From: Streptomyces tailanensis
GTDB lineage: Bacteria > Actinomycetota > Actinomycetes > Streptomycetales > Streptomycetaceae
DNA: 64,000 nucleotides
NCBI RefSeq assembly: GCF_008386495.1
Contig: NZ_VTHJ01000013.1
Coordinates: 103,461 to 167,460 of the forward strand
Direction of reading: 5' to 3'
In this document: piece after piece, positions 53,066 to 62,026 of the stretch
How the letters are laid out: every line of letters begins with the position of its first letter
Position numbering within the stretch: position 1 is the stretch's first letter
Program-made: the position numbers and the translations under genes
Notes under the pieces: model-generated
What the model saw: only the letters and a program-made list of their open reading frames with translations
Told to the model about the DNA's origin: nothing
Database searches by the model: none

Positions 53066-54019
53066 CTAGTAACCGAAGTCCTGCGTCCACCAGGGCCCCC
53101 CGTCGGCCATGTGCACACCGACACCGAGGGTCTTGAAGTCGCAGTTCAGGATGTTCGCGCGGTGGCCGGGGCTGTTCATCCAGGCCTCCATGACCGCCTC
53201 GGCGGTGGCCTGGCCGCGGGCTATGTTCTCGCCGCCGAGGCCGATGATCCCGAGGGCGGCCGCGCGGTCCCACGGGTCCAGGCCGTCGGGGTCCGTGTGG
53301 TCGAAGAAGGCTCGCAGTGCCATGTCCTCGCTGAACGCCTGGGCCAGCTTCGCCAGCGTGCTGTTCGCCGCGACCGGGCTGCAGCCCGCCTTGGCCCGCT
53401 CCTCGTTGACCAACTGGAGGACCGCCGCCTCGGCCTGGGTCTCCGAGGAGATCTCCGCCGGGGAAGTGGTCTTTTTCCCCTTGGTGGGCTCGGGCTTCGG
53501 CTTCTTGGTCTTCTTCGAGCCGGAGCCCTTGTCCGCTTCTTCGGAGGGCGTCTTGGACGGCGTGGGCGTCTTGGTGGACGGGCTGGCCGAAGGCGAGGCC
53601 TCGCGCTGGGAGTCGCGGCTGGTGGACTCGTCCTCGCGCTCCTCGGCGGCGCCGTCCGTACCGCCCTGCTGTGCCGCCGCACCCGTCGGCGAGCCGACCG
53701 GTACCACCGTCTCGGGGGTGCTGCCACCGCTGACCGTGTACTTGCCGCCGCCCGGCAGCACACCTGTCGCCACCGCGACGGTGCCGAGGGCCACGGCGGC
53801 GGAGACACCGAGCAAGCCGGTCTTCACGGGCGTGACGGCCTTCTTCTTACGGCGGCGCGAACCACCGGAACGCGACGCCTCCCGGGCGTCGGCCTCCAGG
53901 ACCGCGGCAAACCCGTACAGGTTCTCCGGGCCGTAGTGCGGCTCCGGGCCCGTATCGGTGACTCCGGTGGCGCGGCCCGTGGCGGCGCGGCCGGCGGCGG
54001 AGCGTCGGTGGCGTCCCAT
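53066..54019 (-). CDS. CAP-domain (SCP-like) protein, membrane-anchored
   Basis: The 317-residue protein starts M-G-R-H-R-R-S and has a basic cytoplasmic part. A membrane helix lies near 66-86 (G-L-L-G-V-S-A-A-V-A-L-G-T-V-A-V-A-T-G). A disordered Ser/Thr/Pro/Lys-rich linker follows, then a C-terminal CAP domain (A-V-L-Q-L-V-N-E-E-R-A-K-A-G-C, with H-T-D-P-D-G and G-E-N-I-A-R-G-Q). It should be an exported protein fixed to the membrane by an uncleaved signal anchor. CAP proteins of bacteria have no agreed activity; cell-wall association is likely. The ATG at 54019 has GAGGAAGG upstream. Confidence 0.9.
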   Translation of the reverse strand: MGRHRRSAAGRAATGRATGVTDTGPEPHYGPENLYGFAAVLEADAREASRSGGSRRRKKKAVTPVKTGLLGVSAAVALGTVAVATGVLPGGGKYTVSGGSTPETVVPVGSPTGAAAQQGGTDGAAEEREDESTSRDSQREASPSASPSTKTPTPSKTPSEEADKGSGSKKTKKPKPEPTKGKKTTSPAEISSETQAEAAVLQLVNEERAKAGCSPVAANSTLAKLAQAFSEDMALRAFFDHTDPDGLDPWDRAAALGIIGLGGENIARGQATAEAVMEAWMNSPGHRANILNCDFKTLGVGVHMADGGPWWTQDFGY

Positions 54020-54222
54020 GTACTGGCCTTCCTCGTCCTTGCGGTGTCCTGCGGTCAACGTTGGGAGTCATCGTCAGGACTGTCGTCAACGTTGTGATCG
54101 TCGTCTTCACGAACCTCACACGAACGAGTGAGTTTCATATGAGATTCATTGGGTCGGGACGGTACAGCATGGCGCCAGGGGAGGGAGGGGCCTGGGAGAC
54201 ATTGGCCCGTTAACGTGCAGGC

Positions 54223-54504
54223 ATGAGCGAGGATGTACGGCTGGTCGCCTGGGTGCGCGGACGGGTGCAAGGTGTGGGTTTCCGCTGGTTCACGCGGGCC
54301 AGGGCGCTGGAGATCGGCGGGCTGAGTGGTTTTGCTCTCAATTTGGCCGACGGGCGCGTACAGGTGGTCGCCGAGGGTACTCGCGAGGCCTGCCAAGGGC
54401 TGCTGGACTGGCTCCAGGGCGACGACACGCCCGGGCGCGTTGACGGGGTCACCGAGATCTGGGACACACCCCGAGGGGGTTACGACGGCTTCGCCGTCCG
54501 CTGA
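54223..54504 (+). CDS. acyP: Acylphosphatase
   Basis: The 93-residue protein has the complete acylphosphatase signature: [13 protein letters not shown] (catalytic Arg near residue 21), then [11 protein letters not shown] (catalytic Asn near 41) and V-A-E-G. It hydrolyses acyl phosphates such as carbamoyl phosphate or 1,3-bisphosphoglycerate. It lies between a CAP protein gene and a region without genes, with no operon partner. Confidence 0.94.
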   Translation: MSEDVRLVAWVRGRVQGVGFRWFTRARALEIGGLSGFALNLADGRVQVVAEGTREACQGLLDWLQGDDTPGRVDGVTEIWDTPRGGYDGFAVR

Positions 54505-54902
54505 CCGGCTCTGTGGAGCGAGGCGAGCAACAGCGGAGGCGTGAGCCACTGGCATATGTCAGCGGCATGCACAAACCAGAAATGTGCTGGTGGTTGCCAA
54601 CAATGCGCTGTCATGGCAGTCTCCCGCGACAAGGCCGGTCATCCGCTCCGCCGACCACGAGAGATCCCGGAAATGCCGCAGCGCCCCCCGTCGAGGGCCG
54701 CGCGCCACCGGGGTGCCCGCCAATGCGGGGCGTGATCGTGTTGACCGTCAAACTTTTTGGTGAGACGCTGAAAGCCCCGCGCACCTTAGCTGTTTGGCAT
54801 GGATGAACGGCAGCAAAACTCAACAGTCCAAGCACCGCGGGTGCGATTCCCTCACGACCCACACCGCTTCGGTCGGTCACTCAGTGTGGAGGACCATCCA
54901 TC
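54505..54902. other. Gene-poor stretch between acyP and a small protein gene
   Basis: These 398 bases hold no gene I can support. A Cys/Arg-rich open frame at 54541-54735 has no conserved look. A TTGACC at 54741 could be a -35 element, but no good -10 is at the right distance. Composition is less GC-rich around 54740-54830, so a promoter for the 54903 gene is likely here. Confidence 0.4.
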
Positions 54903-55103
54903 ATGGCAAAGGCGCTTCTCGGTTACGTCGGCGGCTCCGACCCGCGACTCCTCGCCGAGATGCGACGGCTCCAGCAGCGCGTCCAGGACCTGGAATCCGA
55001 GCTCGTACGGATCCAGGCGGAGAACGACGCGCTGACGGCTGCCGCTTCTCACGACTCGCTCATGGAGCTCGACGCACACCAGGCGGAGCCTGCGCTCACC
55101 TGA
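54903..55103 (+). CDS. Small conserved coiled-coil protein upstream of smc
   Basis: The 66-residue protein reads M-A-K-A-L-L-G-Y-V-G-G-S-D-P-R-L-L-A-E-M-R-R-L, followed by one coiled coil (L-Q-Q-R-V-Q-D-L-E-S-E-L). GGAGG lies ten bases before the ATG. It resembles small proteins found next to smc in streptomycetes, whose function is unknown. A strong terminator follows at 55176, so it is expressed separately from smc. Confidence 0.8.
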   Translation: MAKALLGYVGGSDPRLLAEMRRLQQRVQDLESELVRIQAENDALTAAASHDSLMELDAHQAEPALT

Positions 55104-55175
55104 TCACTGCAACGCATGGCACCACGACAGCAGTGGTTGGGCTGCCCGTATCAACCGCTAAGTTGTCAGATCTGC

Positions 55176-55202
55176 AAGGGACGCCTTCCTGAGGCGTCCC
55201 TT
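55176..55202 (+). terminator. Terminator upstream of smc
   Basis: A perfect 10-bp stem AAGGGACGCC / GGCGTCCCTT with loop ttcctga is followed by a CTTTCTTTC tail. Confidence 0.85.
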
Positions 55203-55233
55203 CTTTCTTTCCCCCGCGCTTCCCCACGCGCGT

Positions 55234-55281
55234 GAACGGTGCTTCTCACACCCTTTTGAACGGTGCTTCTCACACTCTTTA
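55234..55281 (+). repeat. 24-bp tandem repeat upstream of smc
   Basis: Two adjacent copies of GAACGGTGCTTCTCACAC[C/T]CTTT[T/A] differ at two positions. They end about 80 bases before the smc start and precede a CACAC...GTGTG inverted arrangement. Confidence 0.8.
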
Positions 55282-55363
55282 ACGTGTGGTGTGCCCTGCA
55301 CGTTCATGTGCGAAACCGCGCGTTCATGGAGTGAGACAAGGCCGGAAGGTAGAGTCCAGCGGC

Positions 55364-58300
55364 GTGCACCTCAAGGCCCTGACCCTCCGAGGGTTCAAGT
55401 CGTTCGCCTCGGCGACCACACTCCGCTTCGAGCCGGGTATCACGTGTGTCGTCGGACCGAACGGCTCGGGCAAGTCCAATGTCGTGGACGCGCTCAGCTG
55501 GGTCATGGGCGAGCAGGGCGCGAAGTCGCTGCGCGGCGGCAAGATGGAGGACGTCATCTTCGCCGGCACCACAGGGCGCCCCCCGCTCGGCCGCGCCGAG
55601 GTGTCCCTGACCATCGACAACTCCGACGGGGCCCTCCCCATCGAGTACTCCGAGGTCACGATCACGCGGATCATGTTCCGCAACGGCGGCAGCGAGTACC
55701 AGATCAACGGCGACACCTGCCGTCTCCTCGACATCCAGGAACTGCTCTCCGACTCCGGCATCGGCCGCGAGATGCACGTCATCGTCGGCCAGGGCCAGCT
55801 CGACTCCGTCCTGCACGCCGACCCCATGGGCCGCCGCGCCTTCATCGAGGAGGCCGCCGGCGTCCTCAAGCACCGCAAGCGCAAGGAGAAGGCGCTCAGA
55901 AAACTGGACGCCATGCAGGCCAACCTGGCCCGCGTCCAGGACCTCACCGACGAACTCCGCCGCCAGCTCAAGCCCCTCGGCCGCCAGGCCGCCGTCGCCC
56001 GCCGGGCCGCCGTCATCCAGGCCGACCTGAGGGACGCGCGCCTCAGGCTGCTGGCCGACGATCTCGTACGACTCCGGGGGGCGCTGCAGAACGAGATCGC
56101 CGACGAGGCCGCGCTGAAGCAGCGCAAGGAGGCCGCTGAGGACGAGCTCAAGAAGGCCCTCCAGCGCGAAGCGCTCCTGGAGGACGAGGTACGGCAGCTC
56201 ACCCCGCGCCTGCAACGGGCCCAGGAGACCTGGTACGAGCTGTCGCAGCTCGCCGAGCGGGTGCGCGGCACGATCTCCCTGGCCGACGCCCGGGTGAAGA
56301 GCGCCACCTCGGCGCCGCCCGAGGAGCGGCGCGGACGCGACCCCGAGGACATGGAGCGCGAGGCCGCCCGCATCCGTGAACAGGAGGCCGAACTCGAAGC
56401 GGCCCTCGAAGCCGCCGAGCGCGCCCTGGAGGACACGGTCGAGCACCGGGCCGAGCTGGAGCGCGAGCTGGCCATCGAGGAACGCCGCCTGAAGGACGTC
56501 GCGCGATCCATCGCCGACCGCCGCGAGAGCCTTGCCCGTCTCAACGGCCAGGTCAACGCCGCCCGCTCCCGCGCGGCCTCCGCCCAGGCCGAGATCGACC
56601 GCCTCGCCGCCGCACGCGACGAGGCGCGGGAACGTGCCGCCGCCGCCCAGGAGGAGTACGAGGCGCTGAAGGCCGAGGTCGACGGCCTCGACGCCGACGA
56701 CAGCGAACTCGCCGAGCAGCACGACGCCGCCAAGCGTGCCCTGGCCGAGGCCGAGTCCGCTCTCACCGCCGCCCGCGAGGCCACCACCACCGCCGAACGC
56801 CGCCGCGCCGCCACCCAGGCCCGCCACGAGGCCCTCGCCATGGGCCTGCGCCGCAAGGACGGATCGGGCGCGCTACTCAACGCGAAGGACCGCCTCAGCG
56901 GCCTGCTGGGCCCGGCCGCCGAACTCCTCACGGTCACCCCGGGCCACGAGGTCGCCCTGGCCGCCGCCTTCGGCGCCGCGGCCGACGCCATCGCGGTGAC
57001 GACCCCCGCCTCGGCCGCCGACGCCATCCGTCTGCTGCGGAAACAGGATGCGGGGCGAGCGTCGCTGCTGCTGGCGGGGGCGCCGGAGGAGGACCTCACA
57101 CCCACACTCCAAAGGGGCACGGAGCGCTATGCCGTCGACCTCGTCCGCGGTCCCGCCGACCTCATGCCCGCCGTACGCCGCCTACTCCACCGCATCGTCG
57201 TGGTCGGCACCCTCGAAGACGCCGAGGACCTCGTTCACGCGCGCCCCGACTTCACCGCGGTCACCGCCGAAGGGGACCTGCTCGGGGCGCACTTCGCGCA
57301 CGGAGGCTCCGCGGGGGCGCCGAGTCTGCTGGAGGTGCAGGCGTCCGTCGACGAGGCGGCGGCCGAGCTGGAGGAACTGGTCGTACGGTGCGAGGAGTTG
57401 GCCGAGGCCCAGGAGAGCGCGGTCGAACTGCGCCGGGAACGGGCCGGGCTCGTGGAGGAGCTGGGGGATCGGCGCCGGGCGGCCGAGCGGGAGAAGTCCG
57501 CGGTCGCCCAGCAGCTCGGGCGGCTCGCCGGGCAGGCGAGGGGCGCCGCCGGGGAGGCCGAGCGGTCCACCGCCGCGGCCGCTCGGGCCCAGGAAGCGCT
57601 CGACAAGGCCGTACAGGAAGCCGAGGAGCTGGCCGAACGGCTCGCCGTCGCCGAGGAGATGCCCGTCGAGGAGGAGCCCGACACCTCCGTACGGGATCGG
57701 CTCGCGGCGGACGGGGCCAACGCGCGGCAGACCGAGATGGAGGCCCGGCTCCAGGTGCGTACGCACGAGGAGCGGGTCAAAGGGCTGGCCGGGCGCGCCG
57801 ACTCGCTCGACAGGGCCGCGCGCGCCGAGCGCGAGGCGAGGGCCAGGGCCGAGCAGCGCCGGGCGCGGCTGCGGCACGAGGCGGCCGTGGCGGAGGCCGT
57901 CGCGTCCGGCGCCCGGCAGCTGCTGGCGCATGTCGAGGTCTCCCTCGCCCGCGCGGAGGAGGAGCGCACCGCGGCCGACGCCGCCAAGGCGCGCCGGGAA
58001 CAGGAACTGGTGCGGGCGCGGAACGAGGGGCGAGATCTCAAGGCCGAGCTGGACAAGCTGACCGACTCCGTGCACCGGGGAGAGGTGCTCGGCGCCGAGA
58101 AGCGGATGCGGATAGAACAACTGGAGACGAAGGCGCTGGAGGAGCTGGGCGTCGAACCGGAGGGCCTGGTCGCCGAGTACGGGCCCGACCAGCTCGTACC
58201 GCCGTCACCGCCAGCGGAGGGGGAGGAGCTGCCGGAGGACCCGGAGCATCCCCGTAACCGGCCCAGGACGTTCCACCGCGCCGAGCAGGAGAAGCGGCTC

Positions 58301-58921
58301 AAGGCGGCCGAGCGGGCGTACCAGCAGCTCGGCAAGGTCAATCCGCTGGCGCTGGAGGAGTTCGCGGCGCTGGAGGAGCGGCACAAGTTCCTCAGCGAAC
58401 AGCTGGAGGACCTGAAGAAGACCCGCGCCGATCTGCTTCAGGTGGTGAAGGAGGTCGACGAGCGCGTCGAACAGGTTTTCACCGAGGCGTACCGGGACAC
58501 CGCCCGTGAGTTCGAGGGTGTTTTCAGTCGGCTCTTCCCGGGGGGTGAGGGGCGGTTGATCCTCACCGACCCCGACAACATGCTCACCACGGGCGTGGAC
58601 GTGGAGGCCCGGCCTCCGGGCAAGAAGGTCAAGCGGCTGTCGCTGCTCTCCGGTGGCGAGCGGTCGCTGACCGCCGTCGCGATGCTCGTGTCGATCTTCA
58701 AGGCGCGGCCCAGCCCGTTCTATGTCATGGACGAGGTCGAGGCGGCCCTGGACGACACCAACCTGCAGCGGCTGATCCGCATCATGCAGGAGCTGCAGGA
58801 GGCGTCGCAGCTGATCGTGATCACCCACCAGAAGCGGACCATGGAAGTCGCCGACGCGTTGTATGGCGTGTCCATGCAGGGTGATGGCGTGTCGAAGGTG
58901 ATCAGCCAGAGGCTCCGGTAG
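55364..58921 (+). CDS. smc: Chromosome segregation protein SMC
   Basis: The 1185-residue protein has an N-terminal ATPase half with Walker A G-P-N-G-S-G-K-S at residues 31-38 and Q-loop V-I-V-G-Q-G-Q. Coiled-coil arms rich in Glu, Ala and Arg flank a central hinge (~505-660, with G-L-L-G-P-A-A-E-L-L). The C-terminal half has signature L-S-G-G-E-R-S-L near 1094 and Walker B Y-V-M-D-E-V-E-A-A-L-D. It forms the condensin that organises the chromosome and, with ParAB, supports sporulation segregation. The start is a GTG at 55364 (V-H-L-K-A-L-T-L-R-G-F-K-S-F); the open upstream frame is not conserved. The LLM gene on the other strand ends 11 bases after it. Confidence 0.97.
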   Translation: MHLKALTLRGFKSFASATTLRFEPGITCVVGPNGSGKSNVVDALSWVMGEQGAKSLRGGKMEDVIFAGTTGRPPLGRAEVSLTIDNSDGALPIEYSEVTITRIMFRNGGSEYQINGDTCRLLDIQELLSDSGIGREMHVIVGQGQLDSVLHADPMGRRAFIEEAAGVLKHRKRKEKALRKLDAMQANLARVQDLTDELRRQLKPLGRQAAVARRAAVIQADLRDARLRLLADDLVRLRGALQNEIADEAALKQRKEAAEDELKKALQREALLEDEVRQLTPRLQRAQETWYELSQLAERVRGTISLADARVKSATSAPPEERRGRDPEDMEREAARIREQEAELEAALEAAERALEDTVEHRAELERELAIEERRLKDVARSIADRRESLARLNGQVNAARSRAASAQAEIDRLAAARDEARERAAAAQEEYEALKAEVDGLDADDSELAEQHDAAKRALAEAESALTAAREATTTAERRRAATQARHEALAMGLRRKDGSGALLNAKDRLSGLLGPAAELLTVTPGHEVALAAAFGAAADAIAVTTPASAADAIRLLRKQDAGRASLLLAGAPEEDLTPTLQRGTERYAVDLVRGPADLMPAVRRLLHRIVVVGTLEDAEDLVHARPDFTAVTAEGDLLGAHFAHGGSAGAPSLLEVQASVDEAAAELEELVVRCEELAEAQESAVELRRERAGLVEELGDRRRAAEREKSAVAQQLGRLAGQARGAAGEAERSTAAAARAQEALDKAVQEAEELAERLAVAEEMPVEEEPDTSVRDRLAADGANARQTEMEARLQVRTHEERVKGLAGRADSLDRAARAEREARARAEQRRARLRHEAAVAEAVASGARQLLAHVEVSLARAEEERTAADAAKARREQELVRARNEGRDLKAELDKLTDSVHRGEVLGAEKRMRIEQLETKALEELGVEPEGLVAEYGPDQLVPPSPPAEGEELPEDPEHPRNRPRTFHRAEQEKRLKAAERAYQQLGKVNPLALEEFAALEERHKFLSEQLEDLKKTRADLLQVVKEVDERVEQVFTEAYRDTAREFEGVFSRLFPGGEGRLILTDPDNMLTTGVDVEARPPGKKVKRLSLLSGGERSLTAVAMLVSIFKARPSPFYVMDEVEAALDDTNLQRLIRIMQELQEASQLIVITHQKRTMEVADALYGVSMQGDGVSKVISQRLR

Positions 58922-58932
58922 TTCCGGCCGAG

Positions 58933-59904
58933 TCAGTCCTTCAACCGCGGCAGCACCCGCTCCGCGAACAGCCGAAGCCCTCGCCGGCCCTCCTCCACCG
59001 GCATTCCGCCCGCCAGCGGATGCAGTACGTAGTTGTCGAGGCCCAGCGCCACGCACTCGTCCGGCGTGACGATCCGGTACACGCCCTCGGCGCGCAGCTC
59101 GTCCACCGTCGCCGCCGCCGACCGCACGGCCGACCGGATACCGGCCGACTGCCAGGACGCGTACGTCCGCGCCTCATGCAGGAAGTGCCCGCCGTACTCA
59201 GCCCACGCCCGGTCCGGATCCTCGGCGACGTGCAGCAACGGCGTCTCGGCGGCGGGCATCATCGTCCACCCCTCGGTGTCGTACTCCATGAGCCGCTCCT
59301 TGTAGTACGCCTCCAGCTCCGGCAGATGCGCGCTCGGGAAGAACGGCAGCCCGAGGCGTGCCGCCCGCCGCGCCGCGGCCTTCGACGAGCCACCGACCAG
59401 CAGTAGCGGATGCGGCTCGGTGCCAGGACGCGGGGTGACCCGGACCGTACGCCCCCGATATGTGAAGGGCTCACCGGTCCACGCCCGGAGCAGGGTCTCC
59501 AGCAGCTCGTCCTGGAGCCGCCCCCGCCCCTTCCAGTCCACGTCGAACTGCGCGTACTCCTCCGGCCGGTACCCGATCCCGGCGACGGTCACCAACCGCC
59601 CGCCGCTCACCAGATCCAGTACGGCGATGTCCTCGGCCAGCCGCAACGGGTCGTGCAGCGGACCGATCACCGCCGACACGGTCACCGCGATCCGACGGGT
59701 CGCTCCGAACACCGCCCCCGCGAAGACGAACGGCGACGGCAGCCAGTTGTTGGCGACCCCGTGGTGCTCCTCCGTCTGCACCGTGCTGATGCCCTGCTCA
59801 TCGGCGTACGCGGCCATCTCGACGGCGGCCCGGTAGCGGGCGCCGAGCGAGGCGGGCGTCGCCCCGGGCTCGACCATATTGAAACGGACGACCGTGACGG
59901 GCAT
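58933..59904 (-). CDS. LLM-class oxidoreductase (luciferase-like, F420-type)
   Basis: The 323-residue TIM-barrel protein has the luciferase-like order: V-Q-T-E-E-H-H-G near residue 42, P-L-H-D-P-L-R-L-A-E-D-I-A-V-L-D near 87, G-R-L-V-T-V-A-G-I-G-Y near 107, and P-L-L-L-V-G-G-S-S-K-A-A near 180. It probably uses F420 or FMN; the substrate is unknown. The open frame is long, but the ATG at 59904 with AAAGGGGG upstream gives the family start. It separates smc and ftsY and faces the opposite way. Confidence 0.88.
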   Translation of the reverse strand: MPVTVVRFNMVEPGATPASLGARYRAAVEMAAYADEQGISTVQTEEHHGVANNWLPSPFVFAGAVFGATRRIAVTVSAVIGPLHDPLRLAEDIAVLDLVSGGRLVTVAGIGYRPEEYAQFDVDWKGRGRLQDELLETLLRAWTGEPFTYRGRTVRVTPRPGTEPHPLLLVGGSSKAAARRAARLGLPFFPSAHLPELEAYYKERLMEYDTEGWTMMPAAETPLLHVAEDPDRAWAEYGGHFLHEARTYASWQSAGIRSAVRSAAATVDELRAEGVYRIVTPDECVALGLDNYVLHPLAGGMPVEEGRRGLRLFAERVLPRLKD

Positions 59905-60040
59905 GGCGGACCCCCTTTGGGCGGCTGTGGAGGGGACGTTAGCTGACGGTGCGTCAGGTATCCAGGGGTGTGGAGGGCCCGTGTGGCCCCGCACGGCGAT
60001 CGAACGCGCCGCTGGTCGGGTCCCGCATACTGGACGCGTT

Positions 60041-61240
60041 ATGGAACTCATCCTTGCTCTTGTCATCGCCGTGGTCGTGCTCGGCGTGCTGGGCGGGCTC
60101 GTCGTAGGCAGCCGCAGGAAGAAGCCGCTGCCCCCGGCACCCCCCACCACCCCGGACATCACCGCGCCCCCGGCCGAGCCGCACGTCGGCGACGAGGCCG
60201 AGACCCCGCGCGAAGAACCGCGCAGAACCATCGAGGAGGTGGACCTCCCGGACGCCACGGCGACAGCACCCGTCGCCGTCGAGGAGCCCCCGGCCGCCCC
60301 CGCGATCGAGATCCCCGAACCGACCGCCGGCCGTCTCGTACGCCTGCGCGCCCGGCTCTCCCGCTCGCAGAACGCGCTCGGCAAGGGGCTGCTCACGCTC
60401 CTCTCGCGCGAGCACCTCGACGACGACACCTGGGAGGAGATCGAGGACACCCTCCTCACCGCCGACGTCGGCGTCCAGCCCACCCAGGAGTTGGTCGAAC
60501 AACTGCGCGAGCGGGTGAAGGTGCTCGGCACCCGCACCCCGGCGGAGCTGCGCGGGCTGCTGCGCGAAGAGCTGCTCAAGATCCTCGTCCCCGAGTTCGA
60601 CCGCGCGGTCAACACCGACTCGCCCCTCGACACCCCGGGCATCGTGATGGTCGTCGGCGTCAACGGCACCGGCAAGACCACCACCACCGGCAAGCTCGCC
60701 CGCGTCCTCGTCGCCGACGGCAAGAACGTCGTGCTCGGCGCCGCCGACACCTTCCGTGCCGCCGCCGCCGACCAGCTGCAGACCTGGGGCGAGCGGGTCG
60801 GCGCCCGTACGGTGCGCGGTCCCGAGGGCGGCGACCCGGCGTCCATCGCCTTCGACGCCGTCAAGGAGGGCATCGAGGAGGGCGCCGACGTCGTCCTCAT
60901 CGACACCGCCGGCCGACTGCACACCAAGACCGGCCTCATGGACGAGCTCGGCAAGGTCAAGCGCGTCGTGGAGAAGCACGCGCCGCTGGACGAGATCTTG
61001 CTCGTCCTCGACGCCACCACCGGTCAGAACGGGCTCGTGCAGGCCCGCGTCTTCGCCGAGGTGGTCGACATCACCGGCATCGTGCTGACCAAGCTGGACG
61101 GCACCGCCAAGGGCGGCATCGTCATCGCCGTACAGCGTGAGCTGGGCGTACCCGTCAAGCTCGTCGGCCTCGGAGAGGGCGCGGACGACCTGGCGCCGTT
61201 CGAGCCGGAGGCGTTCGTTGACGCCCTTATCGGAGACTGA
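60041..61240 (+). CDS. ftsY: Signal recognition particle receptor FtsY
   Basis: The 399-residue protein has an N-terminal hydrophobic segment (residues 3-22) that can act as a membrane anchor. An acidic/Pro-rich A domain follows, then the NG domain with P-loop G-V-N-G-T-G-K-T-T-T near 207, D-T-A-G-R near 288 and T-K-L-D-G near 346. It docks ribosome-nascent chains carrying SRP (Ffh). An N-terminal membrane anchor is typical of actinobacterial FtsY and unlike E. coli. CATACT about ten bases before the ATG may be a -10 element of a nearly leaderless transcript. Confidence 0.96.
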   Translation: MELILALVIAVVVLGVLGGLVVGSRRKKPLPPAPPTTPDITAPPAEPHVGDEAETPREEPRRTIEEVDLPDATATAPVAVEEPPAAPAIEIPEPTAGRLVRLRARLSRSQNALGKGLLTLLSREHLDDDTWEEIEDTLLTADVGVQPTQELVEQLRERVKVLGTRTPAELRGLLREELLKILVPEFDRAVNTDSPLDTPGIVMVVGVNGTGKTTTTGKLARVLVADGKNVVLGAADTFRAAAADQLQTWGERVGARTVRGPEGGDPASIAFDAVKEGIEEGADVVLIDTAGRLHTKTGLMDELGKVKRVVEKHAPLDEILLVLDATTGQNGLVQARVFAEVVDITGIVLTKLDGTAKGGIVIAVQRELGVPVKLVGLGEGADDLAPFEPEAFVDALIGD

Positions 61241-61260
61241 GCCAGGAAGGCTCCAGCAGG

Positions 61261-61274
61261 TAGGAAATTTCCTA
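61261..61274. other. AT-rich palindrome after ftsY
   Basis: TAGGAAATTTCCTA is a perfect 14-bp palindrome, strikingly AT-rich for this genome, placed 21 bases after the ftsY stop and just before the terminator. Its role is unknown. Confidence 0.6.
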
Positions 61275-61284
61275 GCTGAGGTGA

Positions 61285-61321
61285 GAAGCGCCCGCCCCCG
61301 GCAGTCGGGGGCGGGCGCTTC
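61285..61321. terminator. Terminator between ftsY and Prim-Pol gene
   Basis: A perfect 16-bp stem GAAGCGCCCGCCCCCG and its complement with loop gcagt lie between convergent genes. Confidence 0.88.
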
Positions 61322-61354
61322 GCCGTGTGTGCGTATCCCAGGCGGCATCCGCCC

Positions 61355-62026
61355 TTACGCGCGCGACCGGTGCGCCACGTACGCCAGCGTCCCGAGCAGC
61401 AGTCGCGCGGCGGGCGGCTTCGTCGCCGAGTCGAGGGCCGGGGAGCGGAGCCAGCGGGCCGGGCCGAGGCCGGCGCGGTCGGCGGGCGGGGCGGTGATGT
61501 GGGCGCCGGGGCCGAGGCCCCGCAGGTCCAAGGCGGAGGGGTCGTCCCAGCCCATGCGGTAGAGCAGCTCGGGCAGCTCGGCCGCCGCGCCGGGAGCGAC
61601 GAGGAAGTGCGCGCGGCCCTCGGGGGCGGCGATCACCGGGCCGAGCGGGAGGCCCATGCGCTCCAGCCGGACCAGGGCGTGCCGCCCGGCGGACTCGGCG
61701 ACCTCGATCACGTCGAAGGAACGGCCGACCGGCAGCATGATCGAGGCGCCGGGAAACTCGGCCCAGGCCTCGGTCACCTGGTCGAGCGTGGCCCCGGCGC
61801 GGACCGGGGGAGCGAAGTCGAGGGGATGTGCGCCGGGCGCGGCGCAGCGCGCCTTGCCGCACGAGCACGCGCCCGAAGCCGTCCGTGCGCCGGGGACGAC
61901 GTCCCATCCCCAGAGGCTGGTGAACTCGGCCACGGCCGTGCACTCCGAGGTACGGCCACGCCGACGCGTGCCCGAACGCATCTCCCGGATACGCATCTCC
62001 CGAATGCCGCCGATCGTGAAGCCCAT
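61355..62026 (-). CDS. Prim-Pol-like domain protein (likely inactive)
   Basis: The 223-residue protein matches the N-terminal bifunctional primase/polymerase family of actinobacteria: W-G-W-D-V-V-P-G-A near residue 40, C-S-C-G-K near 54, F-D-V-I-E-V-A-E-S-A-G-R-H-A-L near 105 and a closing L-L-L-G-T-L-A-Y-V. The catalytic D-x-D/E site of active Prim-Pol enzymes should lie in the F-D-V-I-E-V segment, which lacks the expected second acidic pair, so it may have lost polymerase activity. The ATG at 62026 with GGAGGGGG upstream is the start. A helicase partner is not encoded nearby. Confidence 0.8.
   Translation of the reverse strand: MGFTIGGIREMRIREMRSGTRRRGRTSECTAVAEFTSLWGWDVVPGARTASGACSCGKARCAAPGAHPLDFAPPVRAGATLDQVTEAWAEFPGASIMLPVGRSFDVIEVAESAGRHALVRLERMGLPLGPVIAAPEGRAHFLVAPGAAAELPELLYRMGWDDPSALDLRGLGPGAHITAPPADRAGLGPARWLRSPALDSATKPPAARLLLGTLAYVAHRSRA

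Noticed and set aside
54054..54094. Two copies of GTCAACGTTG upstream of the CAP protein gene
   Set aside because: These are short direct repeats spaced 31 bases apart. They are interesting as a possible site but not distinguishable from chance without other copies.
54541..54735. 64-residue Cys-rich open frame between acyP and the gene at 54903
   Set aside because: It has no ribosome site, shows Arg-rich composition typical of out-of-frame GC DNA and has no recognisable pattern.
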